Positions 1 to 11,600 of a stretch of DNA of 64,000 bases are shown one piece after another (within the stretch, counting starts at the first letter, position 1; every line of letters starts with the position of its first letter). A program made the position numbers and the translations under genes. The notes beneath the pieces were generated by a model. That model did no database searches and was not told the origin of the DNA. It saw nothing but the letters and a program-made list of their open reading frames with translations. Source of the stretch: Galeruca laticollis (Eukaryota; Arthropoda; Insecta; Coleoptera; Chrysomelidae); the NCBI GenBank assembly GCA_963921935.1, contig OY998179.1:18597114-18661113 (forward strand). Reading direction: 5' to 3'.

Positions 1-41
1 GAATAAAAATGTTATTAAATTTTACAACTTAATTTATGAAT

Positions 42-980
42 TTAAATCTAGAACTGAAAGTAAATTGACATTCAAAAAAATTAGATTCTGAAGGAAACTA
101 AAGTTAAACAAGAATTAAATATTTTACAAAGATATAATTTAAATTCAAAAACTAGAACTGAATGTAAAATGACATTCAAAAAAAATTAGATTCTGAAGGA
201 AACTAAAGTTAAACAAGAGTTAAATATTTTACAAAGATGTAATTTACATATGGTACAAACTATTCTGTTAATTAGTCGATGAACGTTAGTTGGAAAGAAT
301 TTATAGTTTCAAAGATTGTGGACGTTAGTACTTTCCTTGTTTTCTATTCCAATGATGATTTGGATGTCGTCCAAACGAATCGGGAACCAATCAGCTGGCT
401 GCGTCAAGTTACGTCCAGAAATCCAGTCGGTTCTGAATAGAGTCGTGGTCCCAGCGGAAAAGGCTTCGGTCGATACGAAGGCTTAGGCCAGTGAAATAAC
501 TTTAGGCCGGTAAGAAAAAGTGCTAGAAAAGACAGTTGAATCAGATATACTTCTCGAATTCAGCAAAATGCAGGATATCTGGAGATTGAAATTACAGTGG
601 GTACAAGTAACATACGTACAAAATTATGAAATGATATCAAACAACGTGGTTCATATATCCTGTATTTCACAATATTTTAAGAAAATTCTTTTATTCTAGA
701 CATAAAACCATAATAAAAATAATAAGAAAAGTTGCGAATTCATTTAATTTTATTCCAATGGTCTTCAACGTAGAATTCCATAGGTATAAAAAAAATATAA
801 AAAAACCAGAATACGTGGTTCATGTTTCCTGTATCAATATTTTAATAGGGAATTTAGAAATAAAAGCCAATAAAAAATCATAAGAAAAGTTACGAATTCA
901 CTTATTTTATTTCAATGGTTTTCAACGTAGAATTCCATTGGTATAAAAAAATGTATAAAGAACCAGAATAAAATATATAT
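42..980. repeat. AT-rich DNA with two local tandem duplications
   Basis: About 42-136 and 137-242 are near copies of a ~100-bp unit sharing the phrase gattctgaaggaaactaaag. A second pair, about 649-818 and 819-970, shares gaattc-containing phrases such as caacgtagaattcca and differs by small indels. No coding potential is visible in the first 1.1 kb. These look like old segmental duplications or pieces of an unclassified repeat. Confidence 0.6.
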
Positions 981-1182
981 AATAAAAACGAAATTGATAT
1001 AATATATCTCTGGTACTGAATGTTTTAAAGAAAAATTAATTTGAAACCATTGAGTAACATGTAAGAAAAAATTAACGGAGAAATATTATACATTCTAATC
1101 GAAACCACTTACCATTTCATAGAAATGCACTTCGATACGATAAGGTAACGAACTCAACAATGTAGATGGAATTGAGGGATGA

Positions 1183-1188
<6 letters not shown>

Positions 1189-1229
<41 letters not shown>
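1189..1229. repeat. (GA)n microsatellite
   Basis: An uninterrupted run of about 20 GA dinucleotides. The open frame across it is only the repeat read through as Arg-Glu and is not a gene. Confidence 0.95.
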
Positions 1230-1232
<3 letters not shown>

Positions 1233-2750
1233 CGTGTGAGATTTCTGTTGGGTGGAGTGTTTTTGGGTGAAGTTGAACTTTTCTTGTGGTGCCCTGGTGT
1301 AGGATTGGTTTCCTCTTCAGGGCTGGGATGGGGGTGTATTGTGTGGTTTTGTACGCGTTGACCGAGAAGCTGAGTCTGGGGGAAAAAAGGTGTCTGGTAA
1401 AGATTTATTTAAGAAGTGTCTAGAAAATGTATTTTTAAAAGGTGTGTGGAATTTTGAGGGAATTGAATGGGCTTTTTGCTAGAAAATAACCGGAGGGTTG
1501 TTTGTGTTGGGGTGTGTAGGGGGATGATGTTTGGAAGCAGCGAAGCTCAAAAGTGTGTGGAAATGGTGTGAGAAAAGGTGTCTGGGATTGGAGCTTGGGT
1601 GTTGAAGACGAACCATGTATCGTTGCCGATACATAGGTTTATCAGTTGGTCTGGCTAGGTGTCGGAATTATTGAAGTTATTTAATGTAAAAGGGTGTTGT
1701 TAACTGAATTTGAAATGTCTCTGATATTGAGGAGGAATATAATGAAATATTAGTAATTTAAGATTTTTATTGGTTTTAGGAATTTACGAAAGAAAAGTGT
1801 ATAGGAGACATTTTTCAAAAGTGTATAGAATATGATGAATTTGTTGAGATTTGTAAAAAGTTGCGGTAACGCGCCTTCGGTGGTTCGGGGACTATTTAAG
1901 GTGGTCGGCGGTATAATAACAATCTTAAATCTTAAAATGCGGGTGCGTCGATCGTCGGTCCATTTGGCTAGTGAATGAATTCACAGAGTGTACAGGAAAA
2001 CCGCAAAAACCTGCAACACCTCAGCGTACATTGGCTTAAATATCCAAATGAAACGAACTCTTCCGAAAACTTAAAACTCGACAGCCATCGACCAGAAGTA
2101 TTATTCGATGTTACGAGGGGTAAACGAAATTTACGTTACTCGTTCATCGACGAGAAATATTACGAGTGGTGAACGAAATTCACGTTACATTTTTTCTCAA
2201 CGTTTTCACTGTTAACTGTTTCTAATTTGATGTTCTAGAGATCTAGACACTCGTCTTAAGTATATATGTCTGTAGTTTTCAATTTTTTTTCTCTGATTTG
2301 AACATACTTTTAAAAACAAAAAAATTGATAGGATGAAATGTTAACTGGCAGAGACAAAAACATGGTATTATGGGATTTGTATCTAAATAAAAATACGTGA
2401 CGTTGTTTTTGTTGAGAATCCGTTTGTATCTCTCTGAAAAGGAGTAAACCAATTTCTGAGTTATCAGAAAATATTACGCGGAATAAACGCGATAGTAGCA
2501 GAGTTGATATAATTTTAAAATAATATTTAGTTTATTAACGTACAAATATAATATATTACAAAAGAGTTCATTTGAATAATAATGGTATATTGTGTATATG
2601 GAGCAGTCACGTGAGAGTAATAGGTATTCACACAAGTGTTCCACACTATATCTTTCCTACGACCGTCCGAATAAGCAAATTCAAAAGACAAAAATCGATT
2701 GAAATAAACTATTTAATTTTATCTATTATAATAATTATTATTTATAGTAA
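1230..2750. other. Anonymous non-coding stretch
   Basis: No recognisable gene. A short open frame near 1975-2172 matches no family I know. Around 2114-2190 a phrase of the form ttacgag.ggt.aacgaaatt.acgtta occurs twice, a small local duplication. The 2.5-3.3 kb stretch that follows is AT-rich and also without a recognised gene. Confidence 0.5.
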
Positions 2751-3539
2751 TTCTTGCAATTTGTTCCATTCACAACAGTACCGTTGTTTGAATTGTTGAT
2801 GGACAAAATACTGTTAGAAATATTATTTTATTTATTCAAGGATTTCTCTATATATCCAAATGTCACAGAGGAACTCTTCCAGCCTCCGCGCTATTTGAGC
2901 GTTAATAATTCTGCCCCAGTTTCCACCAGTAAGAAATCAGAGGAGCATCTAAAGCAGTGACCTACCAACTGCTCTAGATCAGGCAGTTTTAAATATTTTG
3001 CAACGTCGGAAGATACCCTTCCAATTTTATTAATGTCTTTGACTTGAGGAGTACATTTTCTCGTTGGTAATTAATAAAAACTCTCTTTTTCGAGTAATTT
3101 TGTGGACGAAGAGCTACATATGCTCTGTAGAGCTCTAGATGTTCAAAGATAGCGAATTTTCTTGTAACTTTAGTTTTAGTATCACCGATCACAACGAGAA
3201 GAGTCATCAACATCGTATGTTGTTAATTTGTAAATTTCATCTCATCTAAGAGCACCCGCCAGTCCAAAGAGTAAAATAATCTGTAATTGGAGAAATTACA
3301 ACTTTCTTGCTTAATAAAAATCTAGCATCAGGTGCTTCCTTTATGAACTTGAGAATATGTCGTCTTTCTAAGACAGTATTTTAGTCTAAGTTTAAGAAGA
3401 TCAATTTCATTGTCAGTGAAGCTTATGGATGGTAAATTTTTAACTCGTTCGAAAAATTGAAAGTTCGAGACTGTCTCCAAATTTTTTATTCAAAAACCGA
3501 TTTAGCGACTTTTAAAAAATTGAAAGAGAGATGTCAGTT

Positions 3540-3845
3540 TTTACTCAGCCCTTTACAATTTCAGTTGAAAATGTAAGCAGAGCAAACCTTCAACTGGAAT
3601 TGTGTGATTTGCAATAAGATCCTTTTTACCAAGAAAGAACCGAAACTGGATTGGACTTTTTCAAGATGTTGCGAGAAGAACTATACCCCAACTTGCGAAA
3701 CTTAGGACTTACACTGGGCTCAATGCTGGGAAGCACGTATCTATGCGAAATCAGCTTTTGCAACCTGAAATTTATAAAATCAAAATATAGATGTTCCCTC
3801 TTTACTCAGCTGCTTCGTTTAGCAACAACAAATAAACGGTTTTAA
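3540..3845 (+). pseudogene. hAT-superfamily transposase, C-terminal remnant
   Basis: The translation shows the end of a hAT transposase of the type related to GTF2IRD2/ZBED-like domesticated genes: an LQLELCDLQ motif, then LREELYPNLRNLGL, then GSTYLCE followed by KFIKSKYRCSL and LLRLATTN. This is the hAT dimerisation region, a known family signature. A TAA stop directly follows the LQLELCDLQ motif in frame, and no upstream RNase H-like catalytic domain could be read, so this is a decayed 3' fragment. Its 3' end leads directly into the reverse-oriented 173-bp repeat units. No terminal inverted repeats were found. Confidence 0.75.
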
Positions 3846-3879
3846 AGATTAAAACTAACTTTTATTCATCTGTGGCCCA

Positions 3880-5790
3880 GAACAATATTCTATCATAAAA
3901 TTGTTACTTGTATACACTTCGGGAGATGTATCGAGCTAACAAACCGAAATTTCTCCAAAAATAACCAAAAATTTAGTATATCTGGATTTATAGGACCCGC
4001 TGTACTCGCTCTAGTCCACTGAAAATCAATATGGTACATCTGTGAGACACCTTGAACTATATTCAATCATAAAATTGATCAATCGTATACTCCCTGAAGG
4101 CTGTATGGTGCTAACAAACTGAAAATTCTCCAAAAATGACAAAAATTTGGTACTTCAAGTACCATAGCACCCGTTGTACAGGCTTTAGTGAGCTGAATAT
4201 CAATAGGGTTCATCTTTGAGACGCTCTGAATAATATCCAATAATAAAATTGGTCACTTGTATATACTTCGGAGGCTGTATCGTGCTAACAACCTTTCTAT
4301 ATGCGAGAAAAGTATTGGTTTACCCCAAAAAAAGTTGAAATTTCGAATTTTTTTGAGTTATTTTTACGTTTTCCATCAACAACCACCCGTTTTAGAAAAA
4401 AATCCTGTGTGTATGTCGTCGTCGTCGTTGTCGACGGCCACTTTTCCTTACATGTCATGTTAGCACGATACAGCCTCCGAAGTGCAATAAGTCACCAATT
4501 TTATGATGGAATATTGTTAAGGACATGTCACAGATGAACCCTATTGATTTACGGCTCACTAGAGACAGTAAAACGGGTGCTATGGTACTTGAAGTACGAC
4601 ATTTTGTCATTTTTTGAGAAATTTCAGTTTGTTAGCACGATACAGCCTCCGGAATTCAATAAGTCACCAATTTTATGATTTAATATTATTCTGGACATCT
4701 CACTGATGAATTCCATTGATTTTCAGCTCACCAGAGTCAATACAACAGGTGCTACAGTACTTTAAGTACGATATTTTTGTCATTTTTGAAGAAGTTTCAG
4801 TTTGTTAGCACGATACTGCCTCCGGAGTATATACAAGTGACCAATTTTATGATTGCATATTATTCAGGACGTCTCAAAGATAAGCCCTATTGAGATTCAG
4901 CTCACTAAAGTCAGTACAACGAGTGCTATGGTACTTGAGGTACCAAATTTTTATCATTTTTGGAGCATTTTCAGTTTGTTCGCACGATACAGCCTCCAGC
5001 GGGTATACTAGTGATCTATTTAATGATCAAATATTGTTCATGCCATCTTATGGATGAACCTTATTGATTTTTAGCTCACCAGATACAGTACAACGGATGC
5101 TATGGTACTAGTTGTACGACATTTTTATCATTATTGGAGAAATTTAAGTTTGTTATCACGATATAGCCTCCAAAGTGCAACAAGTCACCAATTTCATGAT
5201 CGAGTATCGTTCAGAACATCTCACAGATGAACCCTATTGATTTTCAGCTCACCATAGCCAGTACGACGAGTGGTATGGTACGTGAAGTACGACATTTCTG
5301 GAGATATTTAAGTTTGTTAGCACAATACAGCCTCCGGAGTGCAACAACTCACCAGTTTTATAATTGAATATACTTCATGACATCTCACAGATGAACTCTA
5401 TTAATTTTCAGCTCACCAGATCCAGTACAACAGGTGCTATGGTACTAGATGTACTACATTTTTGTCAGTTTTGGAGAAATTTAAGTTTGATAGCACGATA
5501 CAGCCTCCGGAGTGCAACAAGTCACCAATTTTATGATTTAGTATCATTGAGGACACCTCACAGATGAACCTCACTGACATTCAGCTCACCGTAGCCAGGA
5601 CAACGAGTGCTATGGTACTTGAAATACGACATTTTTGGAGAAATTTCAGTTTCTTAGCACGGTACAACCTCCGGAGTGTATACAAGTGACCAATTTTATT
5701 ATTTGATATTGTTCAGGGTGTGGCATAGATCAACTTTATCGATTTTCAACTGACTGGAGCCAGTACAACGGGTTCTATAACCAGGGCATC
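3880..5790. repeat. Bidirectional array of ~173-bp repeat units
   Basis: A recurring unit contains the anchor ttagcacgatacagcctcc, a central phrase about an accaattttatgattg segment and a gtgctatggtacttgaagta segment. Forward anchors lie near 4462, 4633, 4807, 4981, 5155, 5319, 5492 and 5656, a spacing of 164-174 bp. Three reverse-complement anchors lie near 3933, 4109 and 4282, spaced about 175 bp. The array therefore flips orientation around the core at 4298-4455. The same unit in forward orientation, four copies, lies at 57539-58205. Unit identity is moderate (many point differences), so the array is not brand new. I recognise no family. Confidence 0.85.
4298..4455. other. Core module with (GTC)n at the orientation switch
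   Basis: A ~155-bp segment beginning tatatgcgagaaaagtattg and ending in a gtcgtcgtcg microsatellite separates reverse from forward 173-bp units. The same module occurs at 57363-57530 (followed by forward units) and, without any array, at 44724-44862. Recurrence of one core at three loci with different flanks suggests a mobile unit. Short open frames across it are not convincing genes. Confidence 0.7.
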
Positions 5791-6427
5791 TCACACATGC
5801 GGAAAAGTTAGTTTTGATCCTTAAAACCGTTTAATTTTAATAAATTGAAATAATAATACGAACGCGTTTTTTCTTTGTATACCATACCTATTAAAACTCA
5901 CTGATTAAGTTGCATACGAAGTATTTTATAATACGGCCCTCCAAACCGCGTAGTTTTATAAAACGGTCTTTGGGACAATTGCAGATAGATTAATGGGTGT
6001 AATGACTTATTCGATGTAAATTTAGCTGTCATAGTTTGTAATATGCGAATTTATTGGGGTGCAACGGTTGAATATTTTTCTTCCCTAAAACATTACTGTA
6101 CCTCCTTGATAGGGAGCAGCTTCGCGGAAAAAATTTTGTCACTGTCGACGACCTGGTTATCTCCAGATCCTTTGTCGATTGTCATCTCTAATCAGTCCAA
6201 TTCTGGTTTTAATCTCAAAATAACATCAAGATTGTCATCTCTAATCAGTCCAATTCTGGTTTTAATCTCAAAATAACATCCATCTCCATTGGCAAAAGCA
6301 AACATCTATGCTGTCACGCCCATTGAACACGGACAGCACAATGTCGTGGAAGTAGAGTTAAGACAAGTAGTGGCCTTCTAGCGCGTAAATTTGCATCATG
6401 GAGTCGTCTCCTAACTCTAGAGCTTCT
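5791..6427. other. Non-coding flank with 53-bp tandem duplication
   Basis: No gene is visible. Positions 6177-6229 and 6230-6281 are an almost exact 53-bp tandem duplication (starting gattgtcatctctaatcag). This region forms the left flank of the Harbinger nest. Confidence 0.6.
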
Positions 6428-6839
6428 CTCACAGTGGAAGCGTAAACATGCGAATTGTGGGACGCACGTAAACGCACGTCTTCGCGGGAACGATCCAAAC
6501 TACTTGTCTTGAATGCAAGCGCTCACAGTGGCTGCAGATCGGTTCGCGCATATACGTGTGTACATTTGCGACTTGCGACCAGGTATGCTATTCTTGACAT
6601 CGTTCGCAACGTCACGTATACGCAAGCCTGCGAATGGTACATTTGCGAATATTTCCTTAAAATGATATTCTCGAGCACCCTACGCAAAATCGTACGAATG
6701 GCTCAAATACACTTGACAACAGCGGAATTTAGCGTTAGTTGACAAATGACATTCTGTTATAATTTCGAATGTAAATAAGCTATTGAAATGTGTTAAGTTT
6801 ATTAATTTATTCTATAAAAATAAACTTTAGCAAATGCTT

Positions 6840-7616
6840 CTATGGAACAAAAAAGATTGTTGTTGGAAGTCCTGAAAGAAAACCCAAAACTAATAACCGG
6901 AAAATTTTCGAACGATTTTTCTTTGAAAGATGCCCAAAGATTGTGGGAATATATTACAAAAATATTGAACAGCTGTGGTGGAGTGGCATGTAAGGATTGG
7001 AAATCCTGGAGGAAGGTACATTATATAATATGTGAATTCTATTCAATGTAAAAATATTTCCACATTTGTTTTAGACATGGCATGATATAAGGTCCAGAAC
7101 CAAAACAAAAACCAGCCAGTTTAAAAATTATCAGAGGGGAACTGGTGGTGGACCTTATCATGGAAATCCTACCACGGAATATGAAAGTGAAGTGCTGGAA
7201 ACAATTAAGCTTGTGTCTATAGAAGTAGGCACAAATGTGATGGAATCAATGACAGATTTTTCATTTGAAACCTCTGAACAAATCGGTGCTGTTGAACTCA
7301 ATTCAGATTCTGTTTTTGAAAATAGGGTAGAAAAAAAAACGATCTGAATATCAATGAGGAAACAAAAACTTCGGAGGTTTTCAAAATAAGTTCATTTATG
7401 CATCTGAGGCTGCGGAGAGTTATAAGGTTAGCCTTGAGGAAAAAAATAAAATAAAATCAGAATATTTTAATGAGAAAATTATTATATGAGACAGGATGGT
7501 AATTGCTAAAGAAAAGTCAGCAATTTCTAAAGAAAAATCTGCAGCTGCTAAAGAAAGAACAGCTTGTGCCCTAGAGGAAATTGCAACTAGTCTTAAAGAT
7601 TTTGTTACAGCCATTA
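6840..7616 (+). pseudogene. Zeste-type Myb/SANT accessory protein of H1A (broken)
   Basis: This matches the intact gene at 16675-17552. The DNA-binding segment (MEQKRLLLEVLKENPK, FSLKDAQRLWEYITKILN, WKSWRK) is followed by an intron with a gtacat donor after gaggaag and a ttttag acceptor. Lesions compared with H1B: the N-terminal start codons read ATA and part of the 5' end is deleted; small deletions and frameshifts lie near 7330-7400; a tatgag reading in place of tattag near 7487 breaks the frame again. The protein would be the partner that binds element ends alongside the transposase, but this copy cannot make it. Confidence 0.8.
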
Positions 7617-8390
7617 GTTGATTTTAAGTTAATTTCTGTTTTTTTCATATGTTAGTTCATTTTGTTGATTTTTATTTTTCCTAGTTAACTTTGTGATGTT
7701 GATAGGCTGTTTTTTTTAGTTTGAGATATTTGTTATTCTAGAGTATACGATGCTTTGTTTTTAAAGTTTATCTTTGTTTACTTGTGTTTCTTATTTCTAT
7801 TCATTTTGTTTATTTTTTTGTGATATAAGATTATTGAAGTACCTCATGACTTTTATTTTATGAAATTCATTACTTAGTTCCGAAATAGAAGGATGGGAAC
7901 TTTTCTGAAAATGAAACATGAGATTTTTTTAAATGATTTATTTACCATTCACAATATTATTTTTATCTCTAGCGGTACTAATGATTATTCCGAAAGTAGT
8001 TATTTATTAATTGAGTTCTTGCTCTTCGTCCAGCAGCAAGTTGAGGATTCACTCGACCTACAGCTGCATGGTCTTCAATATTTTCTTCAGGGCCATTTCT
8101 ATTTAAAATTATATCAAAATCATGGTTTTCCCCTCTGTCCTCATTTTCAGGCATTGGTGTGTTGTACTCAATGCACATGTTGTGAAGTACAACACAAAAA
8201 TTTATAATTCTACATGCCACAGAAGGTCTATAATGCAGTACTCTATGCTTGAATAAGCATATTAATCTCATTTTCAGAACTCCATTACATCTCTCTATCA
8301 AACATCTTGTTCTTTTTTGTGCAGCATTATAGTTCCATTCTGGTGAATTTTCAGTTCACCTTCCAGTGGTGTAAGAAGCCATGTCCTGAG

Positions 8391-8586
8391 TGTTAAAGTA
8401 AAATTGTACTTTATATGTTAATTGTTCTAAAAGACAGTCGGTAGTCGTTACCTTGACTACAAATAATGATTTGATTTTCAATTTCAATTTTTCTGACTTG
8501 TCAGTCAAAAGCGAACAGTTATGTTAATTTACTGAATAAAAAGTTCACATCAAGATTAAACTGCATTCCTTGTATTTATTTTAATT
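8391..8586 (+). repeat. Copia 5' LTR
   Basis: A 196-bp LTR beginning TGTTAAAG and ending TTTTAATT. It lacks the usual CA end, but the end is fixed by the 5-bp target duplication at the 3' LTR and by the adjacent primer-binding site. An actgaataaaaag segment near 8530 offers a polyadenylation signal. Confidence 0.93.
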
Positions 8587-8604
8587 GGTTATGGGCCCAG
8601 CACG
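8587..8604 (+). promoter_or_regulatory. Copia primer-binding site (initiator tRNA-Met half)
   Basis: The sequence ggttatgggcccagcacg directly after the LTR resembles the Copia primer site that pairs with an internal part of initiator tRNA-Met, a known peculiarity of Copia, which primes from a cleaved half-tRNA. Confidence 0.85.
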
Positions 8605-8696
8605 CTTCCACTGCGTACTAGAATCGTTTTTATTCAAGAAAGAATAAATTCGTATAAGAAACGGTTGGACTGTGAAGTATCGTTGAATAGCCACAG

Positions 8697-11600
8697 ATGG
8701 ATTTGGCGAAGCACATCAAACCCTTGGCCGGTGAGGCAGACTGGCCGATCTGGAAGCGGAAGATTCGTGATCTGCTCGATTATCATGAAGGTGCATTAGA
8801 CGTTATCGATAACAAGATTAAAAAACCAGAACCTCTAGCTGACGGCGCTAGTGCGGCTAAACAAAAAGAATTCAAAGAGAAGTATGATTTCTTTCGAAAG
8901 GCAAATAGCTACGCAAAGTCTATGATTGCTAGCTCAGTTACAGATGCGGTGTATGAGAAAATCATCGATAAAGAAACCGCGCGTGATGCTTTCGAGGCCC
9001 TTGAAGAGCAGTTTGAAGCGACATCCAAGGATCAAATTTTTCAAATTTGTGATTCATTTTTCGCTTTTAGTTGGATGTTAGGTGAGGACGTGTCTACACA
9101 TTTAGCTAAGTTGAGAAGTCTTTGGAGTGATCTCAACAACGGTCTCACTGCTCGAAATGAAAACAAGTTACCAGACTTAATGCTTGTGTGTAAAACGCTC
9201 AATATTTTAACTGCTGCATTTGAGACATTTAGGTCCAGTTGGATGCTGCTCACCAAAGACACAGAGAAAACCTTTGACGAGCTGACTACACAGTTGTGTA
9301 TGTTCGAAAGAAATTTCAAGAAAAGCACCAACAACGACAAATTTTCTCAAGAAGCTCTAGTGGCAAAAGGCGAGACGCAAAAACAAGACGCGAAAAAGAA
9401 GTCGAGAGCAGGTACAACCTGTAATTATTGTGGTAAGAAAAACCATTGGGTCAGTGAATGCAGAAAGTGGATCGCAGATGGACGACCATCCAAAAATAAG
9501 TCCGTTAATGACTCTCAAAACCAAGCTAACCACAAAAATAACCAAAACAAATTTCAGAGCAATGCTGTTGAGGTTAAGGAAGGTCTTGTGTTGTCATTTT
9601 CAGAGATTTTCAATACTGAGATCAACACTACAGACTGGTGGATCGACAACGGTGCTACAAGGCACGCAACGAATAATTTCGATTTCTTTGTAGATTTTGA
9701 AAAATTCAAGAATCCGTGTGGCATAAAGGCTGCAGGAAAAGAGCTTTTGCAAGCAGTAGGGAAAGGCATCGTAAAAGTTGTATCAACAGTGAACGACGAG
9801 CGATACATCCTAACCTTGCACGATGTTTGGTACGTTCCCGACATATCGAAGAATTTGTTTTCTGTTCTAGCAGCTCAAGACAGAAACCTAAACAGTATGT
9901 TTGAATCAACAGCTACGTGGTGCTCGCTCAAAGTGAATAACAAGATACTGCTAAGTGGAGTCCGAAATGTTCACGGAACACTATTCAAAGCAGCTATCAA
10001 ACCGATTTTTCCCGCTGGTAATGTAAGTTTCAATGTTGCTGTTACTGATAGTTCTCAATTACAGCTGTATCACGAGAGGTGGGGACATCAGGACAAGCAG
10101 CACGTGAAAAACTTGTTACAAAAAGAATTGGGTATTAACGTCAAGTTAGACAGAGAAATTTGTGAACCGTGCGTTTACGGTAAGGCCCATCGTTTAGCTT
10201 TCGGTACTAGAAGAAAAGCAAGCCAACCTGGAGAACTGATTGCTACAGATTTATGTGGTCCTTTTGATGTATCATTTAGCAAGAAGAGGTATATGGCCAT
10301 ATTCAAAGATATGTTCACTAAATTTCGATATTGCTACATAATTGCAGAGAAGTCTGACGTCACAGCAGCTTTACAGTCAATGATTGCTCACGCAAAACAG
10401 CAAGGTCATTCGATTAAGGCGCTGCTGAGTGACAACGGCGGCGAGTTCGACAATGTGGAGGTCAAGGCTATTCTAGAGAAAAATGGAATTACGCACAGAT
10501 TGACAGCTCCGTATACACCACAGCAAAATGGTTGCGTTGAACGAGAAAATCGCACAATCGTTGAAATGGCTAGAACATTCAAGTACTCCAATCCCGACGT
10601 GAAATTTCCTGAAGCCATTTGGGCAGAATTAGTCACTACAGCTACGTACGTATTGAACAGAACAGGCAAATCATCAGTAGACGGTGTGAGTCCTTACGAG
10701 CTGTGGATTGGAAGTAAGCCGAGAATTAAGCACTTACGCATCATTGCATCAACTTGCTACGTTCATATACCTAAAGAAAAGAGAAGAAAAATGGACGAGA
10801 AAGCAATCAAGGGTTATTTGATAGGTTACGATAACGATGAAAGATACAGAATTTATGTCAAGGAAGAGCACAAAGTTATTGTCTCAAGAGACGTTCAATT
10901 TCGCGAATTAACGAGAGATTGCGATCATGAGGTTCAGTTACCACTCAAAGATTCTCATTTACAGAAAGATAACACCGAGGAAAATCCTGAGGTTCCAGTC
11001 GAACTAGAAGAGCCTTTGGAGTACCCCGAGATACCAGTTCATCAAGATGAACCACTTGAGTACGAGTCGGAAAGCACGGAACCTGAATCGGCAACCGATG
11101 ACGAGGAAGAGCCAGCGACGCCCTCGCCAGTACCAGCAAGAACTTTGAGAGATCGCTCGAAGTTGAGAAAGCCAAGTTACCTACAAGAATATGCACACAT
11201 TGCTGAAAACACTGATTTTATTGACACGTATGTAACTCCTCAATCATTCCAAGAAGCTGTTTCAGGTAGGGAAAGTTTACAGTGGAAACGAGCCATGGAT
11301 GATGAGATGAAATCGCTCAATGAAAATCACACATGGAAGCTGTCAACTTTGCCACAAGGAGCAAAAGCGATCCCATGTAAATGGACCTACAGAGTTAAAA
11401 CCAATCCAGATGGTTCGGTCAATCGATACAAGGCAAGACTAGTTATAAAAGGTTTCAGTCAACGCTACGGCATTGACTATAGCCAGACCTTCAGCCCAGT
11501 AGCAAGAATGGCAACTATTCGGTCGATTTTAAGCATAGCTGCAAGTGAGCAGATGCATCTAGCACAGTTTGACGTATCTACAGCATTTTTATACGGCGAA

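Noticed and set aside
1179..1361. Open frame with Arg-Glu run
   Set aside because: It is a (GA)n microsatellite read through and has no gene-like composition downstream.
1975..2172. 65-codon open frame as a small gene
   Set aside because: No recognised motif, no supporting splice or promoter signals, and an internal duplicated phrase suggests repeat DNA.
4301..4537. Open frames across the core module and 173-bp units as proteins
   Set aside because: They follow the DNA repeat, include a Val run from (GTC)n and are not conserved in reading between the three core copies.
9041..11196. Antisense open frames under the Copia gene
   Set aside because: Shadows of the long gag-pol frame on the opposite strand.
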